Part shown: positions 7,110-16,220 of the stretch, in pieces
How positions within the stretch are numbered: the stretch's first letter is position 1
Layout: the number at the start of each line of letters is the position of its first letter
Assembly: GCA_963819735.1 (NCBI GenBank)
Contig: CAWFXC010000001.1
Coordinates: 1,178,001 to 1,242,000, forward strand
Direction: 5' to 3'
From: CAWFXC01 sp963819735
GTDB lineage: Bacteria; Actinomycetota; Acidimicrobiia; IMCC26256; DASPTH01
Length of the DNA stretch: 64,000 bases
The notes under the pieces: generated by a model
Seen by the model: the letters and a program-made list of their open reading frames with translations, nothing else
What the model was told of the DNA's origin: nothing
The model's database searches: none
Position numbers and translations under genes: made by a program

Positions 7110-8927
7110 TCAGTCGCGCGGGACCTCTTCGACGACGGTGGCGTCGAAGTTCTTCGTGATCAGGCTCAGGGAGTCGATGGCGGCGGCATCGGGTGCGGCG
7201 TCGACCAGCTCCGAGATGTCGAGCACCTCTTCGTCGTCGTACGGCGGTTCCTCGGCCGGAGCCGAACCCACCGGCGGCTCGGCCGGCACGTCGAAGCCGT
7301 CGTGCGCGACCGCCTTGAACTTCATCCGCTGCCCGAGCTTCTCCGAGAGCGCGCCGCGGATGTTGTCGGCTTCCTTCTTGAACCGCGGAATCGCGACGTC
7401 GTACCGCTCCTTCGGCACACCGAACGTGATGACGTCGCCGGCGACGGAGAGGGGCTGTGCCTCGCGCACCGCGGCGCGCGTGGCCGGCGGGAGGTCGGGC
7501 AGGATCTGGGCCCAGGCCACGATCACGTCGTCGATGTCGACCGGGGTGGTGGGGGCCGACTCGGCCACAGGCGTCGGGTCCGGTTCGGGTTCGGATTCCG
7601 GTTGGGCCACCGGCGTGAGCTGCGCGTCGACAGGGGCGGCTGCGTTGGCGGCGCGCTCGCGTCGGAGCGCGGCGAGCGACGGTGCCGAGCGGCGCGCCGT
7701 CTCCTCGCGCGTGACCGCAGGTGCCGGCGTGGGCGCCGCGGCGGCAGCTCCCGCGGTAGGGGCGGTCACCGCGACGCCCGCGCTGAGCGCGCGTTCGAGG
7801 CGATCGACACGTTCGCCCAGCGCCTGCAAGGGAGGGCCGGCGTCGCGACGCGCCAGGCGCACCAACGCGATCTCGAGCACGAGACGCGGGTCGGCGGCGT
7901 CGGTGCCGCGCATGTCGACGACGGCCTGACCGAGCGTCTCGAGCGTGCGGACGAGCATCGCCTGGCCCATCTGCTCGCCGAGCGTCACCAGGCGGTCGCG
8001 GTCGTCCTCGGGTGCGTCGACCCGCACCCTGCCCTTGGCCGAGACGAGGAGGAACGTGTCGCGAATCACGGCGAGGAGGTCTTCGGTGAGCCGCCGGGGT
8101 TCGGTGCCGGTCTCGAGCAGCTGGCCGAGCCCGACCAGCGCACCGGCGACGTCTTCGTCGGCCACCGACTGCAGGATGCCGACGCGCAACGCGAACGCGG
8201 TGCCACCGAACAGGTCGCCTACTTGCTCGACGTCGACCTTCCCGTGGGCGATCGCCTGGTCGAGCAGTGACAGCGCGTCGCGCATCGACCCCGCGCCGGC
8301 GCGGGCGATGATCGCCAACGCGGCCGGCTCCGCCTCCACGCCTTCTTTGGCGCACACGTCGGCGAGATGGCCTTCGATCTCGTCGACGGTGTAGAGCGTG
8401 AACTCGTAGTGCTGGGTGCGCGAACGGATCGTGGGCGCGACCTTCAGCGGATCGGTGGTGGCGAGCACGAACACCACGTGCTCGGGAGACTCCTCGAGCG
8501 TCTTCAACAGCGCGGCCTCGGCGCTGGCGCTCAGCATGTGCACCTCGTCGAGGATGTAGACCTTCTTGGCGCCGCCGGCGCTCAGATAGGCGACCCGCTC
8601 CAGGAGGTCGCGCATCTCCTCGACCCTGCTCTTCGACGCCGCGTCGACCTCGATCACGTCGAGCGACGAACCCTCGGCGATTGACACGCAGCTCTCGCAC
8701 ACTCCGCAGGGATCGCCGTCGTCGCCCCGGTTGGTGCAGTTCAACGCCTTCGCGAGCAGGCGGGCGGTGGTGGTCTTGCCCGTGCCGCGGGGCCCCGAGA
8801 ACAGGTAGGCGTGCCCGACTCGGCCGTCGCGCACCGCGTTGCGGAGCGCGGTGGTGACGTGGGTCTGCCCCACGAGCTCGGAGAATCGCTGTGGGCGGTA
8901 CTTGCGGTACAGCGACTGGTAGGCCAC
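7110..8927 (-). CDS. dnaX: DNA polymerase III subunit gamma/tau
   Basis: 605 residues from GTG at 8927. This is the clamp-loader ATPase: Walker A GPRGTGKT (residues 45-52), a zinc site with Cys64, Cys74, Cys77 and Cys80, a Walker B region around VYILDEVHMLS, and a sensor region near ATTDPLKVAPTIRSR. After the clamp-loader core comes an Ala/Pro/Glu-rich linker (about 385-470) and a DnaX C-terminal domain. Longer readings upstream would cross the SRP RNA gene, so the internal GTG before AYQSLYRKYRP, the canonical beginning, was chosen. I see no A-rich slippery site for a separate gamma product. Confidence 0.95.
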   Translation of the reverse strand: MAYQSLYRKYRPQRFSELVGQTHVTTALRNAVRDGRVGHAYLFSGPRGTGKTTTARLLAKALNCTNRGDDGDPCGVCESCVSIAEGSSLDVIEVDAASKSRVEEMRDLLERVAYLSAGGAKKVYILDEVHMLSASAEAALLKTLEESPEHVVFVLATTDPLKVAPTIRSRTQHYEFTLYTVDEIEGHLADVCAKEGVEAEPAALAIIARAGAGSMRDALSLLDQAIAHGKVDVEQVGDLFGGTAFALRVGILQSVADEDVAGALVGLGQLLETGTEPRRLTEDLLAVIRDTFLLVSAKGRVRVDAPEDDRDRLVTLGEQMGQAMLVRTLETLGQAVVDMRGTDAADPRLVLEIALVRLARRDAGPPLQALGERVDRLERALSAGVAVTAPTAGAAAAAPTPAPAVTREETARRSAPSLAALRRERAANAAAPVDAQLTPVAQPESEPEPDPTPVAESAPTTPVDIDDVIVAWAQILPDLPPATRAAVREAQPLSVAGDVITFGVPKERYDVAIPRFKKEADNIRGALSEKLGQRMKFKAVAHDGFDVPAEPPVGSAPAEEPPYDDEEVLDISELVDAAPDAAAIDSLSLITKNFDATVVEEVPRD

Positions 8928-9049
8928 GAACGTGACACTATCCGGCGGTCGTCGGCGGTCGTCAGGGTCGATGACGCCCGCCACCGACGGGTGGAACGGA
9001 CCGTGCACCCGCTGTCGACAAGGGCGCCAGGAGGTCGTACGCGCACTCG

Positions 9050-9158
9050 ACTCGGGCCAGGCACCCCTGCGGCACACGAGAGGGCCCGCTGAGAGCTGCT
9101 TCCTTCCGGACCTGACTCGATTCACAGGATCCCGTTGCGCAGGACCCGACCCTCGACG
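9050..9158 (-). ncRNA. ffs: Signal recognition particle RNA, small bacterial type (4.5S)
   Basis: The minus strand at 9095-9116 reads GTCAGGTCCGGAAGGAAGCA followed by GC, the conserved SRP RNA apical hairpin and symmetric loop that bind Ffh. Flanking arms pair as expected for the small bacterial form, for example CCTGCG (9138-9143) with CGCAGG (9066-9071), centred on the core. Ends are approximate. It sits upstream of dnaX on the same strand, a common bacterial arrangement, and rules out the longer reading of dnaX. The rest of 8928-9307 holds no other gene. Confidence 0.9.
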
Positions 9159-9291
9159 CCTCGTGCGCGCCGTACCTCATGGCGGCCCGAGCCTCGAGCG
9201 GGAATTCAGCCCCCCATACGTGGGTTTGGGGTACAGGGCACCACGAGCTCCCCGCCTAGCACGGTCCGGGAGCAGGGTACACGGCGACGGG

Positions 9292-9297
9292 TAGCAT
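9292..9297 (+). promoter_or_regulatory. Probable -10 element of tRNA-Ser(GGA)
   Basis: TAGCAT lies 10 nt before the first base of the tRNA. Position and sequence suit a -10 box with transcription starting just before the mature 5' end. No clear -35 was identified. Confidence 0.5.
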
Positions 9298-9307
9298 CGT
9301 GCGCCCT

Positions 9308-9395
9308 GGAGGGGTGCGAGAGCGGCCGAATCGGCACGCTTGGAAAGCGTGTGTGGGGCAACTCACCGTGGGTTCGAATCCCACTCCCTCCGCCA
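9308..9395 (+). tRNA. tRNA-Ser (anticodon GGA)
   Basis: An 88-nt class II tRNA with encoded CCA. Acceptor arms GGAGGGG and TCCCTCC pair, with discriminator G. The D-arm GAGAGCGGCCGAATCGG is typical of tRNA-Ser. The anticodon loop TTGGAAA gives GGA, reading UCU/UCC. A long variable arm and a TTCGAAT T-loop follow. It shares acceptor and D-arm with the tRNA at 20322. Confidence 0.97.
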
Positions 9396-9448
9396 GACCG
9401 TCGCGCGATCACGATCCCTCACTGATCACGCGCGGCGCGACCATGCAG

Positions 9449-10459
9449 TCACGAGGGAAGCGATCGCGGGAAGCCGAAGTGAGGAAGCACCGACAGGTCG
9501 AACCTCGTGATCGCGCTGATGCGATCGCCGGCCAGCGTGACCGTGAGCAACCCGAGGGCGTGACTCGGGCCGCCGTCGGGATCCTTCAGGTAGGCGCCGA
9601 ACGCGGGTTGTCCATTGGCCCGGGTCGGCACCACGTGCCAGCGACGCCCGTTCCGGAACGTGACCTCGGTGTGGAACCGGCGCACCAGTTCGATGCCCTG
9701 GTACTCGAGCGGCACGGGCGGCATCGCCACCAACACGTCGTCGGTGAGGAGCGCGATGAGCCCGTCGATGTCGCCGGTCTCGTAGGCGCGTGCGAGGCGG
9801 GCCACGAGGGCGGCCTCTTCGGGCGAGTTCGGGGCCGGCGGCGGCTCGTGTGCGACGGATGACTCCATCCGGCGATTGACGGCGGCACGGGCCCGCTTCA
9901 GCGCGCTGGTGACCGAGTCGAGCGTCGTCTGCAACGTCTCCGCCACCTCGTCGGCGTGGAAGCCGAGTACGTCGCGCAACACGAGCACGGCGCGCTGCCG
10001 CGGCGGCAACATCTGCAGCGCGGTGATGAATGCCAGCGAGATCGTCTCGTTCGACGCGTAGCGCGCTTCGGGCCCGGGCGGGCTCGCGGGCAGTCCTTCG
10101 AGGAGGGTGTCGGGGTACGGCTCGAGCCACACCACTTCACCGAGTCGGTTCGCTTCTATGGGCTCCACGTCCGGCACCGGCCACCCCGCCTGCGGCCGAC
10201 GCGCGGTCGAACGCACCATGTTCAAGCACCGATTGGTGGCGACGCGGTACAGCCATGTGCGCAGCGACGACCGCCCCTCGAAGCCCCCGAGGCCCTGCCA
10301 CGCGGCGAGCAACGTCTCCTGGAGCGCGTCCTCGGCGTCGTGGAGCGAACCGAGCATCCGGTAGCAGTGCACCTGCAACTCCCGTCGGTACGGGTCGACC
10401 AACTCGCGGAACGCGTCACCGTCCCCCGCCTGCGCCTGCTCGATCAGCTGCATCGCCAT
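9449..10459 (-). CDS. ECF sigma-70 factor with C-terminal SnoaL-like domain
   Basis: 336 residues. Sigma region 2 (about 8-75, DAFRELVDPYRRELQVHCYR to LRTWLYRVATN), a linker, sigma region 4 (about 150-205, LQMLPPRQRAVLVLRDVLGF with its helix-turn-helix), then a SnoaL/NTF2-like domain of about 110 residues. This architecture matches the SigJ/ECF41-like and TIGR02960-type sigma factors, in which the tail is thought to modulate activity in place of a separate anti-sigma factor. The ATG at 10459 has GGGAGG upstream. It is divergent from a YCII-domain gene, a frequent partner of such sigma factors and a likely target. Confidence 0.9.
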   Translation of the reverse strand: MAMQLIEQAQAGDGDAFRELVDPYRRELQVHCYRMLGSLHDAEDALQETLLAAWQGLGGFEGRSSLRTWLYRVATNRCLNMVRSTARRPQAGWPVPDVEPIEANRLGEVVWLEPYPDTLLEGLPASPPGPEARYASNETISLAFITALQMLPPRQRAVLVLRDVLGFHADEVAETLQTTLDSVTSALKRARAAVNRRMESSVAHEPPPAPNSPEEAALVARLARAYETGDIDGLIALLTDDVLVAMPPVPLEYQGIELVRRFHTEVTFRNGRRWHVVPTRANGQPAFGAYLKDPDGGPSHALGLLTVTLAGDRISAITRFDLSVLPHFGFPRSLPS

Positions 10460-10624
10460 CTCGCGACCCTCCCACGTCCATCGCCTGCGCGTTCGTCCGC
10501 GTGTACCGACACCGCGGCGATCCCGAACTGGGCGGTCGGCGGGCGCCCAGTTCTGCGCCGGTGTGGTGTCTCCATCACCGGCAACCAATCACCTCACCAT
10601 CTACTTCAACAAGGAGCGACGAAC

Positions 10625-10966
10625 ATGCCGAACTTCATCTTGAGCTACCAACAGCCCGCGGGCTACGTGATCCGGACCGACGAGGACACGACCGCCAAGT
10701 GGGTGGCGTTCTTCGAGACCATCGGTGACACTCTCGTCGATCCCGGCCAGCCCGTGTTCGAGCGGACCGCGCTCGGTGAGACGGGCGCCGGTACCCAGCT
10801 CGGCGGCTACTCGGTCGTCGAGGCAGCCAGCCTGGCGGACGCGGTGTCGCTGGCCGAGCACTGCCCCACCCTCACCTACGGCGGAGGGGTGCAGGTCGGC
10901 CAACTCGCCGAGCTGCCGCCCGAACACCCCGCGTCGCAACTGAAGGCGCGCCTCGCCAGCCGATGA
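10625..10966 (+). CDS. YCII-domain (DGPF-like) protein
   Basis: 113 residues of a small ferredoxin-fold YCII-related protein, beginning MPNFILSYQQPAGYV, with a GAGTQLGGYSVVEAASLADAV region and the typical hydrophobic strand TYGGGVQVGQLAEL. Family members are uncharacterised or have suspected lyase activity. A good AAGGAG Shine-Dalgarno lies upstream. The divergent sigma factor at 9449-10459 probably controls it through the 165-nt shared upstream region. The first in-frame ATG of the next gene overlaps its TGA stop. Confidence 0.85.
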   Translation: MPNFILSYQQPAGYVIRTDEDTTAKWVAFFETIGDTLVDPGQPVFERTALGETGAGTQLGGYSVVEAASLADAVSLAEHCPTLTYGGGVQVGQLAELPPEHPASQLKARLASR

Positions 10967-11058
10967 GCTCAAGCGCCGCCGCCCGCGCTCCACACGTTGG
11001 CGGCGGCGCGGAGTCTCAGCCGGGGAACCTCACGGACGTCCGAGTACGCTCCCCTGCC

Positions 11059-11526
11059 GTGCCGGCGTGGAACGCGATCGAGCAGGCGGAACCCGAGTTC
11101 GCCGGGCGGGTGCGACACCGCTTCGACGCCGGTCGCCACAAGACGATCTCGACGCTGCGCGCCGACGGCTCGCCCCGCATCTCGGGCATCGAGTGCGAGT
11201 TCGTCGACGGCGATCTCCGATTCGGTTCCATGGCCGGCGCCCGCAAGGGGGCCGACCTCCTGCGCGATCCCCGCTTCGCCCTGCACGGCCCGACCTTCCA
11301 CCCGGAGGACGGCAAGGAGAACGAATGGCCGGGCGAGGCGAAGATCGCCGGACGAGCCGTCCCCGCCGAGCCAGTGGCGACCAACGACGACGAGCAACCG
11401 GACGGCGAGATGTTCGTGGCCGACATCACCGAGGTGGTGATCACCGGACTCGATGCCGAAGCCTCCAAGCTGGTCGTCGAGTGGTGGACGCCTGAGCACG
11501 GGCTCCGAAGGGTCGAGCGGGACTGA
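11059..11526 (+). CDS. Pyridoxamine 5'-phosphate oxidase family (FMN/F420-type) protein
   Basis: 155 residues of a split beta-barrel flavin/deazaflavin-binding protein: KTISTLRADGSPRISGIE, then LRFGSMAGARKGADLLRDPR, as in the PPOX class that includes F420-dependent reductases. The substrate is unknown. I chose GTG at 11059 because TACGCT (11045-11050) precedes it by 8 nt (leaderless) and the upstream translation looks non-coding. ATG at 10963, overlapping the previous stop, is the alternative and would imply translational coupling. Confidence 0.78.
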   Translation: MPAWNAIEQAEPEFAGRVRHRFDAGRHKTISTLRADGSPRISGIECEFVDGDLRFGSMAGARKGADLLRDPRFALHGPTFHPEDGKENEWPGEAKIAGRAVPAEPVATNDDEQPDGEMFVADITEVVITGLDAEASKLVVEWWTPEHGLRRVERD

Positions 11527-11550
11527 GTGCCCGGGAGAGTGAGGTCATCC

Positions 11551-12026
11551 ATGTCGGGATCGGCACCCCGCGCCCGCCCCGTCAGGTTCGACACGACCTG
11601 AGCGCATTCGGCAACAACACCGGCATCGTGGTTCCGCCCGGGGTCATCGACGAACTCAGTGCCGGCAAGCGACCGGCGGTCGTCGTTACCGTCAACGGCT
11701 ACGAGTACCGCAACACCATCGGCACGATGAACGGCCAGCAGCTCATCAGCGTCAGCGCCGCGATCCGCAAGGAAACCGGGCTCAAGGGCGGCGATCCCAT
11801 CCACGTCGAGGTCAGCCTCGCCGAGGGCCCTCGAGGCATCGAGGTACCTCCGGATTTCGGCGCCGCACTGAAGCAACAGCCCGCCGCCGGGGCGTTCTTC
11901 GCCACGCTCTCGAACAGTGTCCAGCGCTACCACGTCGACAACATCAACGCGGCCAAGGCTCCTGACACCCGCCAGCGTCGCATCGACAAGGCGATCGGGC
12001 TGTTCCTCGAGGGCAAGCCGCGCTGA
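11551..12026 (+). pseudogene. YdeI/DUF1905-type protein, broken by a frame shift near 11598
   Basis: ATG at 11551 opens a frame reading MSGSAPRARPVRFDTT and then TGA. One frame over, the expected continuation LSAFGNNTGIVVPPGVIDEL begins, the DUF1905 core, followed by an OmdA/YdeI-like C-terminal part (SVQRYHVDNINAAKAP, RQRRIDKAIGLFLEG). Adding one base at about 11598 (ACC CTG AGC instead of ACC TGA GC) restores a 158-residue protein of normal layout. Either a recent one-base deletion or a sequence error. YdeI-like proteins have been linked to bacteriocin tolerance in other bacteria; function here is unknown. Confidence 0.8.
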
Positions 12027-12034
12027 TCGGGAGA

Positions 12035-13231
12035 TCAGCGGGCGCCGACCGGCACGTCGATGGGTAGACCGTAGAGACCGATCGCGTTGGTGCTCAACAC
12101 CTTGGCGCGCACGGCGGGTGTGAGCGTCGACAACGCAGCCGTCGCTTCGACGAGGCTGTCGGGATACAAGCACGTCGGGTGCGGGAAGTCGGTCTCGAAC
12201 ATCACGTGCTCGTCGCCCAGCGCATCGATCGCCTCGGCCAGGCCGTACTGCTCGAACCAGAAGCATCCGTGCATCTGTCGACGGAAGTACCCGGACGGCA
12301 TCATCGACAGGTACTCGACCGCCTGCGGCACCGTCTCTCGCACCTGGTGGTCGAGGGCCTGCAGGAAGAACGGGATCCACCCGATCCCGCTCTCCACCGA
12401 CACGACCTGCAACGTCGGGAACCGCTCGAGGACCCCGGAGATGATCAGGTTGGCGAGTACCGCGGCGTTGCTGAGGTACATCATCGCGGAGCCGATGGCG
12501 AGCTTCTGGTCGTTGCCCTGCGACGGCCACGGCGTCGAACCGAACCACGACATCGAGCTCTGACTCGCGCCGATGTGGAAGTTGACCGGCAGGTGCAGGT
12601 CGGCGCAGACCTCCCAGAACGGGTCCCAGTGACGCTCGCCCAGATCGGGGAGCCCCTGGTTCTGCGGATCGGCGTTGGTGTTGACGCCGTGCAGGCCGAG
12701 CGCCTGGATCCGCTCCACCTCGGCCACCGCGGCGTCGATGTCCCACCACGGCACCAGCCCCATGGGGAACAAGCGGCCGTGCGAGGTGTCCTGCATCTCG
12801 GCCATCGCGTCGTTGAACAGGGTGACGCAGAGCAGGCGGAGCGCGGGGTCGGTCACCTCGGCGAACTTCTGGCCGCCGAAGCCCACCGCGTTCGGGTAGA
12901 CGATGTGGGCCCAGATGCCCAGGTCGTCCATCACCTCGAGCCGCGCCGCTACTTCGTACGCGCCCAGATGCGCCTCGTCGAACCGCCACTGGATGAATTC
13001 CGAGCCCCGCGACTTCGACCCGTCGCGCCGCACGACCGACGATGCACCCGCCCGACCCAGCACGACGCCGTCGATCGTCCACATGGGCATGCCGTCGACG
13101 TCCTGCACGCGAGGGACGCGGTCAGCCCAGCCCGCCGGTGCACGCGACGTCCAGAGATCGTGCGGTTCGGTGAAGTGGGTGTCGGCGTCGACGACGCGGA
13201 TCCCGGCGACGAGCTCATCGGTGGCGGTCAT
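12035..13231 (-). CDS. Amidohydrolase family 2 metal-dependent hydrolase
   Basis: 398 residues. TIM-barrel amidohydrolase: the N-terminal metal-binding strand RVVDADTHFTEPHDLW, an internal VNFHIG segment and a C-terminal FETDFPHPTCLYPDS with the catalytic Asp. Members act as decarboxylases or hydrolases on aromatic or cyclic acids; the substrate here is unknown. The ATG at 13231 follows AGGGGG; an upstream GTG at 13252 lacks support. It is convergent with the YdeI-like gene and related to the protein at 16221. It is probably part of the catabolic block running to 19.8 kb. Confidence 0.87.
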   Translation of the reverse strand: MTATDELVAGIRVVDADTHFTEPHDLWTSRAPAGWADRVPRVQDVDGMPMWTIDGVVLGRAGASSVVRRDGSKSRGSEFIQWRFDEAHLGAYEVAARLEVMDDLGIWAHIVYPNAVGFGGQKFAEVTDPALRLLCVTLFNDAMAEMQDTSHGRLFPMGLVPWWDIDAAVAEVERIQALGLHGVNTNADPQNQGLPDLGERHWDPFWEVCADLHLPVNFHIGASQSSMSWFGSTPWPSQGNDQKLAIGSAMMYLSNAAVLANLIISGVLERFPTLQVVSVESGIGWIPFFLQALDHQVRETVPQAVEYLSMMPSGYFRRQMHGCFWFEQYGLAEAIDALGDEHVMFETDFPHPTCLYPDSLVEATAALSTLTPAVRAKVLSTNAIGLYGLPIDVPVGAR

Positions 13232-13343
13232 CGTTCCCCCTGGAGTGCTCACGCGTGACGCCGAGGCGGCCGAAGCACGCGACGCCGCCCATTGTTATCC
13301 CCTCGGACGGTGTCTCACACCCCGGTGCCTCTAGTTTCGGGCG

Positions 13344-14057
13344 GTGCCCGTACCGTCGACGCCCACGCTCGTTCTCATCCACGGTGCCGGGCACACGTCA
13401 CTCGTGTGGCGCGCGGTGCAGGAACACCTGCGGAGCCCGTCCGTCGCGGTGGACCTGCCCGGCCGGCGTGACCGGCCCGGCGATCTCACGTCGATCACCA
13501 TCGACGATGCCGCGGCGAGCGTGGCCGCCGACGTCGATGCGGCCACGAAGGGGCCAATCGTGCTGGTGGGCCACTCGGTGGCGGGGATCATCCTCCCGGC
13601 GTTGGCCGCCCGATTCGAAGGCAGGGTCGACCACCTCGTGTTCGTCGCCGGATTGTGCGCGGAAGATGGCGCATTGGTGGTCGACACCGTGCGCCCCGGC
13701 CGGCGCGCCGACACCACGGCCCGCCTGGCGGAGCTACGTGATCGCTACCGCGGACACATGCTCGCGACCGACGTGGTCGACACGACCGCGCCGACGATCG
13801 ACGACACCAAGGTCGCGATGGGCATCGAGTCACTCAACTTCATGCACCAGACGGTCACGTGGGCGGGAGTTCCGTCGACGGTTCCGCGCACGTGGGTGCG
13901 GTCGTTGCGCGATCCGATCCAGTCGCGGGATCTCCAGGCTCAGCTCATCGTCAACTGCGGGGCGGCGACGGTGGTCGACATCGATGCCGGCCACACCGCG
14001 GCCGTCGACGCCCCGGGCGAACTCGCCGCCGTCCTCGATCGCGTCGTCGGCCGATAG
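13344..14057 (+). CDS. Alpha/beta hydrolase
   Basis: 237 residues. Alpha/beta-hydrolase fold with an HGAGHTSLVW oxyanion region (residues 13-22), nucleophile Ser78 in GHSVAG and a C-terminal His in DAGHTAAVDAP. It resembles short esterase/salicylate-esterase-like proteins; the substrate is unknown. GTG at 13344 lies 6 nt after TAGTTT (13332-13337), a leaderless arrangement. It is convergent with the P450 gene. Confidence 0.87.
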   Translation: MPVPSTPTLVLIHGAGHTSLVWRAVQEHLRSPSVAVDLPGRRDRPGDLTSITIDDAAASVAADVDAATKGPIVLVGHSVAGIILPALAARFEGRVDHLVFVAGLCAEDGALVVDTVRPGRRADTTARLAELRDRYRGHMLATDVVDTTAPTIDDTKVAMGIESLNFMHQTVTWAGVPSTVPRTWVRSLRDPIQSRDLQAQLIVNCGAATVVDIDAGHTAAVDAPGELAAVLDRVVGR

Positions 14058-14073
14058 GCCGAGGCGGTGCGGG

Positions 14074-15292
14074 TCAGGCCGGTGACGCGGCGCGTGCCGG
14101 AGTCGGCGTGAAGCGCACCGGCATGGCCTCGGGGCCGACGATGAAGTTCGACGCCCGGTAGGGCAACGGCTCCTCGTTGGCCGCCTCGAGATCGGGCAGC
14201 CGTTCGAGCAGGCAGTCGAACATCACATTGAGCTCGAGGCGGGCGAGCGCCTGCCCGAGGCAGTAGTGCGGTCCGAAGCCGAACGCGATGTGGTGGTTCG
14301 GGTCGCGCCGCACGTCGAAGCGATAGGGATCCGGAAACTCGTCCTCGTCGCGGTTGGCCGACGGGTACAGCAGGATCAGCTGATCACCCTCGTGCAGCTC
14401 CTGGCCGCGCAACTCGACGTCGTCGCGCGACGGTGCGCGACATGTTCTTGATCGGCGAAACCCAGCGCAGCATCTCCTCGACCCCGGTCTCGAGCGCGCC
14501 GCGATCGGCGCGGAGGATGTCGTGCTGGTCGGGGTGGTCGAGCAGCGCGAGCATCCCGCCGGTGATGACGTGACGCGTGGTCTCGTCACCGCCGATCAGG
14601 ATGAGGAGGGTCTCCTGGACCAACGATTCGTCGTCGAGGCGTTCGCCGTCGATCTCGGCGTGGCACAACAGGCTGATGAGATCGGACTGCTGCGGCTTTG
14701 AGCGCCGATCGGCGATCACTTCGAGCTGCAGCGAGCGGAAGCCGAGCGCCGCGGCCGTCGACGCCGCCACCAGTTCGTCGTCGGGCTCCTGCGTCGTGGC
14801 CCGGATCATGTCGTCGGACCAACGCAGCAGATCGTCGTACGCGCTGGGCGGGAAGCCCAACATGTCGGCGATCAGCAGGAGCGGGAGCGGCGCGGCGATG
14901 TCCCACACGAAGTCACACGTGCCCTGTTCACAGACACGGTCGATGATCTCGTTGCAGATCGCGCGGATGGTGGGCTCGTGCTCGGCGACCCGCTTGGGCG
15001 TGAAACCGTGGTACACGAGCGATCGACGACGCTGGTGCAGCGGGTTGTCCATCGAGATCATCATCGGCAGCGGGTCACCGTGCGGTCGCGGGCTGCGCCG
15101 GCTCGAGAACGTCGCCGCGTTCTTCTCGATGGCCATCACATCGTCGTAGCGGGAGATCGCCCAGGTGTTGCTGTTGGCGTCGTAGTAGACGGGGGCGTTC
15201 CGCCGTAGCCACTCCCAGTCGTCGTGGGGCTCGCGCGAGTACCAGGTGCCGTCGAGCAGGTTCAGGTCTTCGCGTACCGGGTGGTTCGCCAT
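14074..15292 (-). pseudogene. Cytochrome P450, broken by a frame shift near 14430
   Basis: Two overlapping frames together give a full P450 of about 406 residues. The first carries the start MANHPVREDLNLLDG, the I-helix GGDETTRHV and an EEMLRW segment. The second carries the heme ligand motif FGFGPHYCLGQALARLE. The switch lies at 14423-14431, where restoring one CG dinucleotide in TCGCGCGAC gives a continuous reading (MSRTVARDDVELRG). All P450 hallmarks are intact, so gene decay is not otherwise visible. It starts 2 nt after the SDR stop, so the pair is an operon. Confidence 0.85.
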
Positions 15293-15294
15293 CG

Positions 15295-16113
15295 TCACGC
15301 CTGCAGCGAGGCGAAGTCGACCTGTCCGGTCGTCATGGCGGAGACGAACCCGGCGTCGACGTTGAGGTTCACCCCGTTGACAAACGATGCCGCATCGCTG
15401 CCGAGGAACGCCAGTGCGAGCGCGACCTCGCGGGGCGTGACGAGTCGTCCGCTCGACTGCTCGATCGTCCAGTCGATGATGGCGTCGCTCATCGTCTTGC
15501 GGAAGTCGGGCAACAAGGGAGTGTCGATGGGCGCGGGGCACACGCTGTTCGTGCGGACACCGACCTTCATCGTGGGCCGCGACGAACGCATCGTGTACAC
15601 CTGCACGCATTCCTTGGTGAAGGAGTAGGTGTCGACCCCGAGGTCGGCGTGCGCTTCGTACCACGCACGCGACTCGTCCCATCCGTCGACGCCGATCAGC
15701 TCGGTGATCTCCGCCAGACGCGACGGCCACTGCACGCCTGCGATCGACGCGGTGTTCACGATCGCACCGCCGGACGCGATGCGCGGGAGCAGGCCCTCCG
15801 AGAGCTTGCGCAACGCGAGGTAGTTCACCGCGAACACGACCTCCGACGGCAACGTGTCGGCAACCCCTGCGTTGTTGAACAGCACGTCGACCGAACCGTC
15901 GATCGCGGCGAGCGCGGCGTCGACCGCGGCCGGCTTGGCCAGATCGGTCTCCAAGTACGTGGCGTGAGGCCCGGTCGGTTCCTTGACGTCGAGCACCGTG
16001 ACCCGCGCCGCTCCGAGCTCGGCGAGCAACTCGAGCAGCGCGGCGCCGACGCCGGTGGCGCCGCCGGTGACGACCACGTTCTTGCCGTCGTAGTGGTAGG
16101 GGTCAGCAGGCAT
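15295..16113 (-). CDS. Short-chain dehydrogenase/reductase (SDR)
   Basis: 272 residues of a classical SDR: a cofactor loop TGGATGVGAAL, NNAG at the end of strand 4, a catalytic Ser in NTASIAG and YSFTK for the Tyr-Lys pair. Acidic DVK after strand 2 favours NAD over NADP. The substrate is an unknown alcohol or ketone; the neighbours (P450, amidohydrolases, acyl-CoA ligase) suggest a steroid or terpenoid-like degradation route. The ATG at 16113 follows AAGGAG. It is upstream of the P450 in the same transcription unit and divergent from the amidohydrolase at 16221. Confidence 0.9.
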   Translation of the reverse strand: MPADPYHYDGKNVVVTGGATGVGAALLELLAELGAARVTVLDVKEPTGPHATYLETDLAKPAAVDAALAAIDGSVDVLFNNAGVADTLPSEVVFAVNYLALRKLSEGLLPRIASGGAIVNTASIAGVQWPSRLAEITELIGVDGWDESRAWYEAHADLGVDTYSFTKECVQVYTMRSSRPTMKVGVRTNSVCPAPIDTPLLPDFRKTMSDAIIDWTIEQSSGRLVTPREVALALAFLGSDAASFVNGVNLNVDAGFVSAMTTGQVDFASLQA

Positions 16114-16220
16114 GGTGCACTCCTTGGGTGCTCGTCCTCGCCGCAGTATGCCGCGTCGGGGACGGGTCGCGCGGCGTCGGTCTAGAGTCTGGTTCTGGTC
16201 GCGAACAAGGGGGAGCACCC

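Noticed and set aside
7110..8927. Programmed frame shift making a short gamma product from dnaX
   Set aside because: No slippery A-run or similar signal was seen; the gene is one open frame.
8928..9125. Upstream extension of dnaX to an ATG at 9125
   Set aside because: It would run through the SRP RNA gene, and the added residues have no relation to DnaX.
10963..11058. Translational coupling start for the PPOX-type protein
   Set aside because: The ATG overlapping the previous stop is attractive, but the extra 32 residues look non-coding and a leaderless promoter lies inside them; kept only as an alternative.
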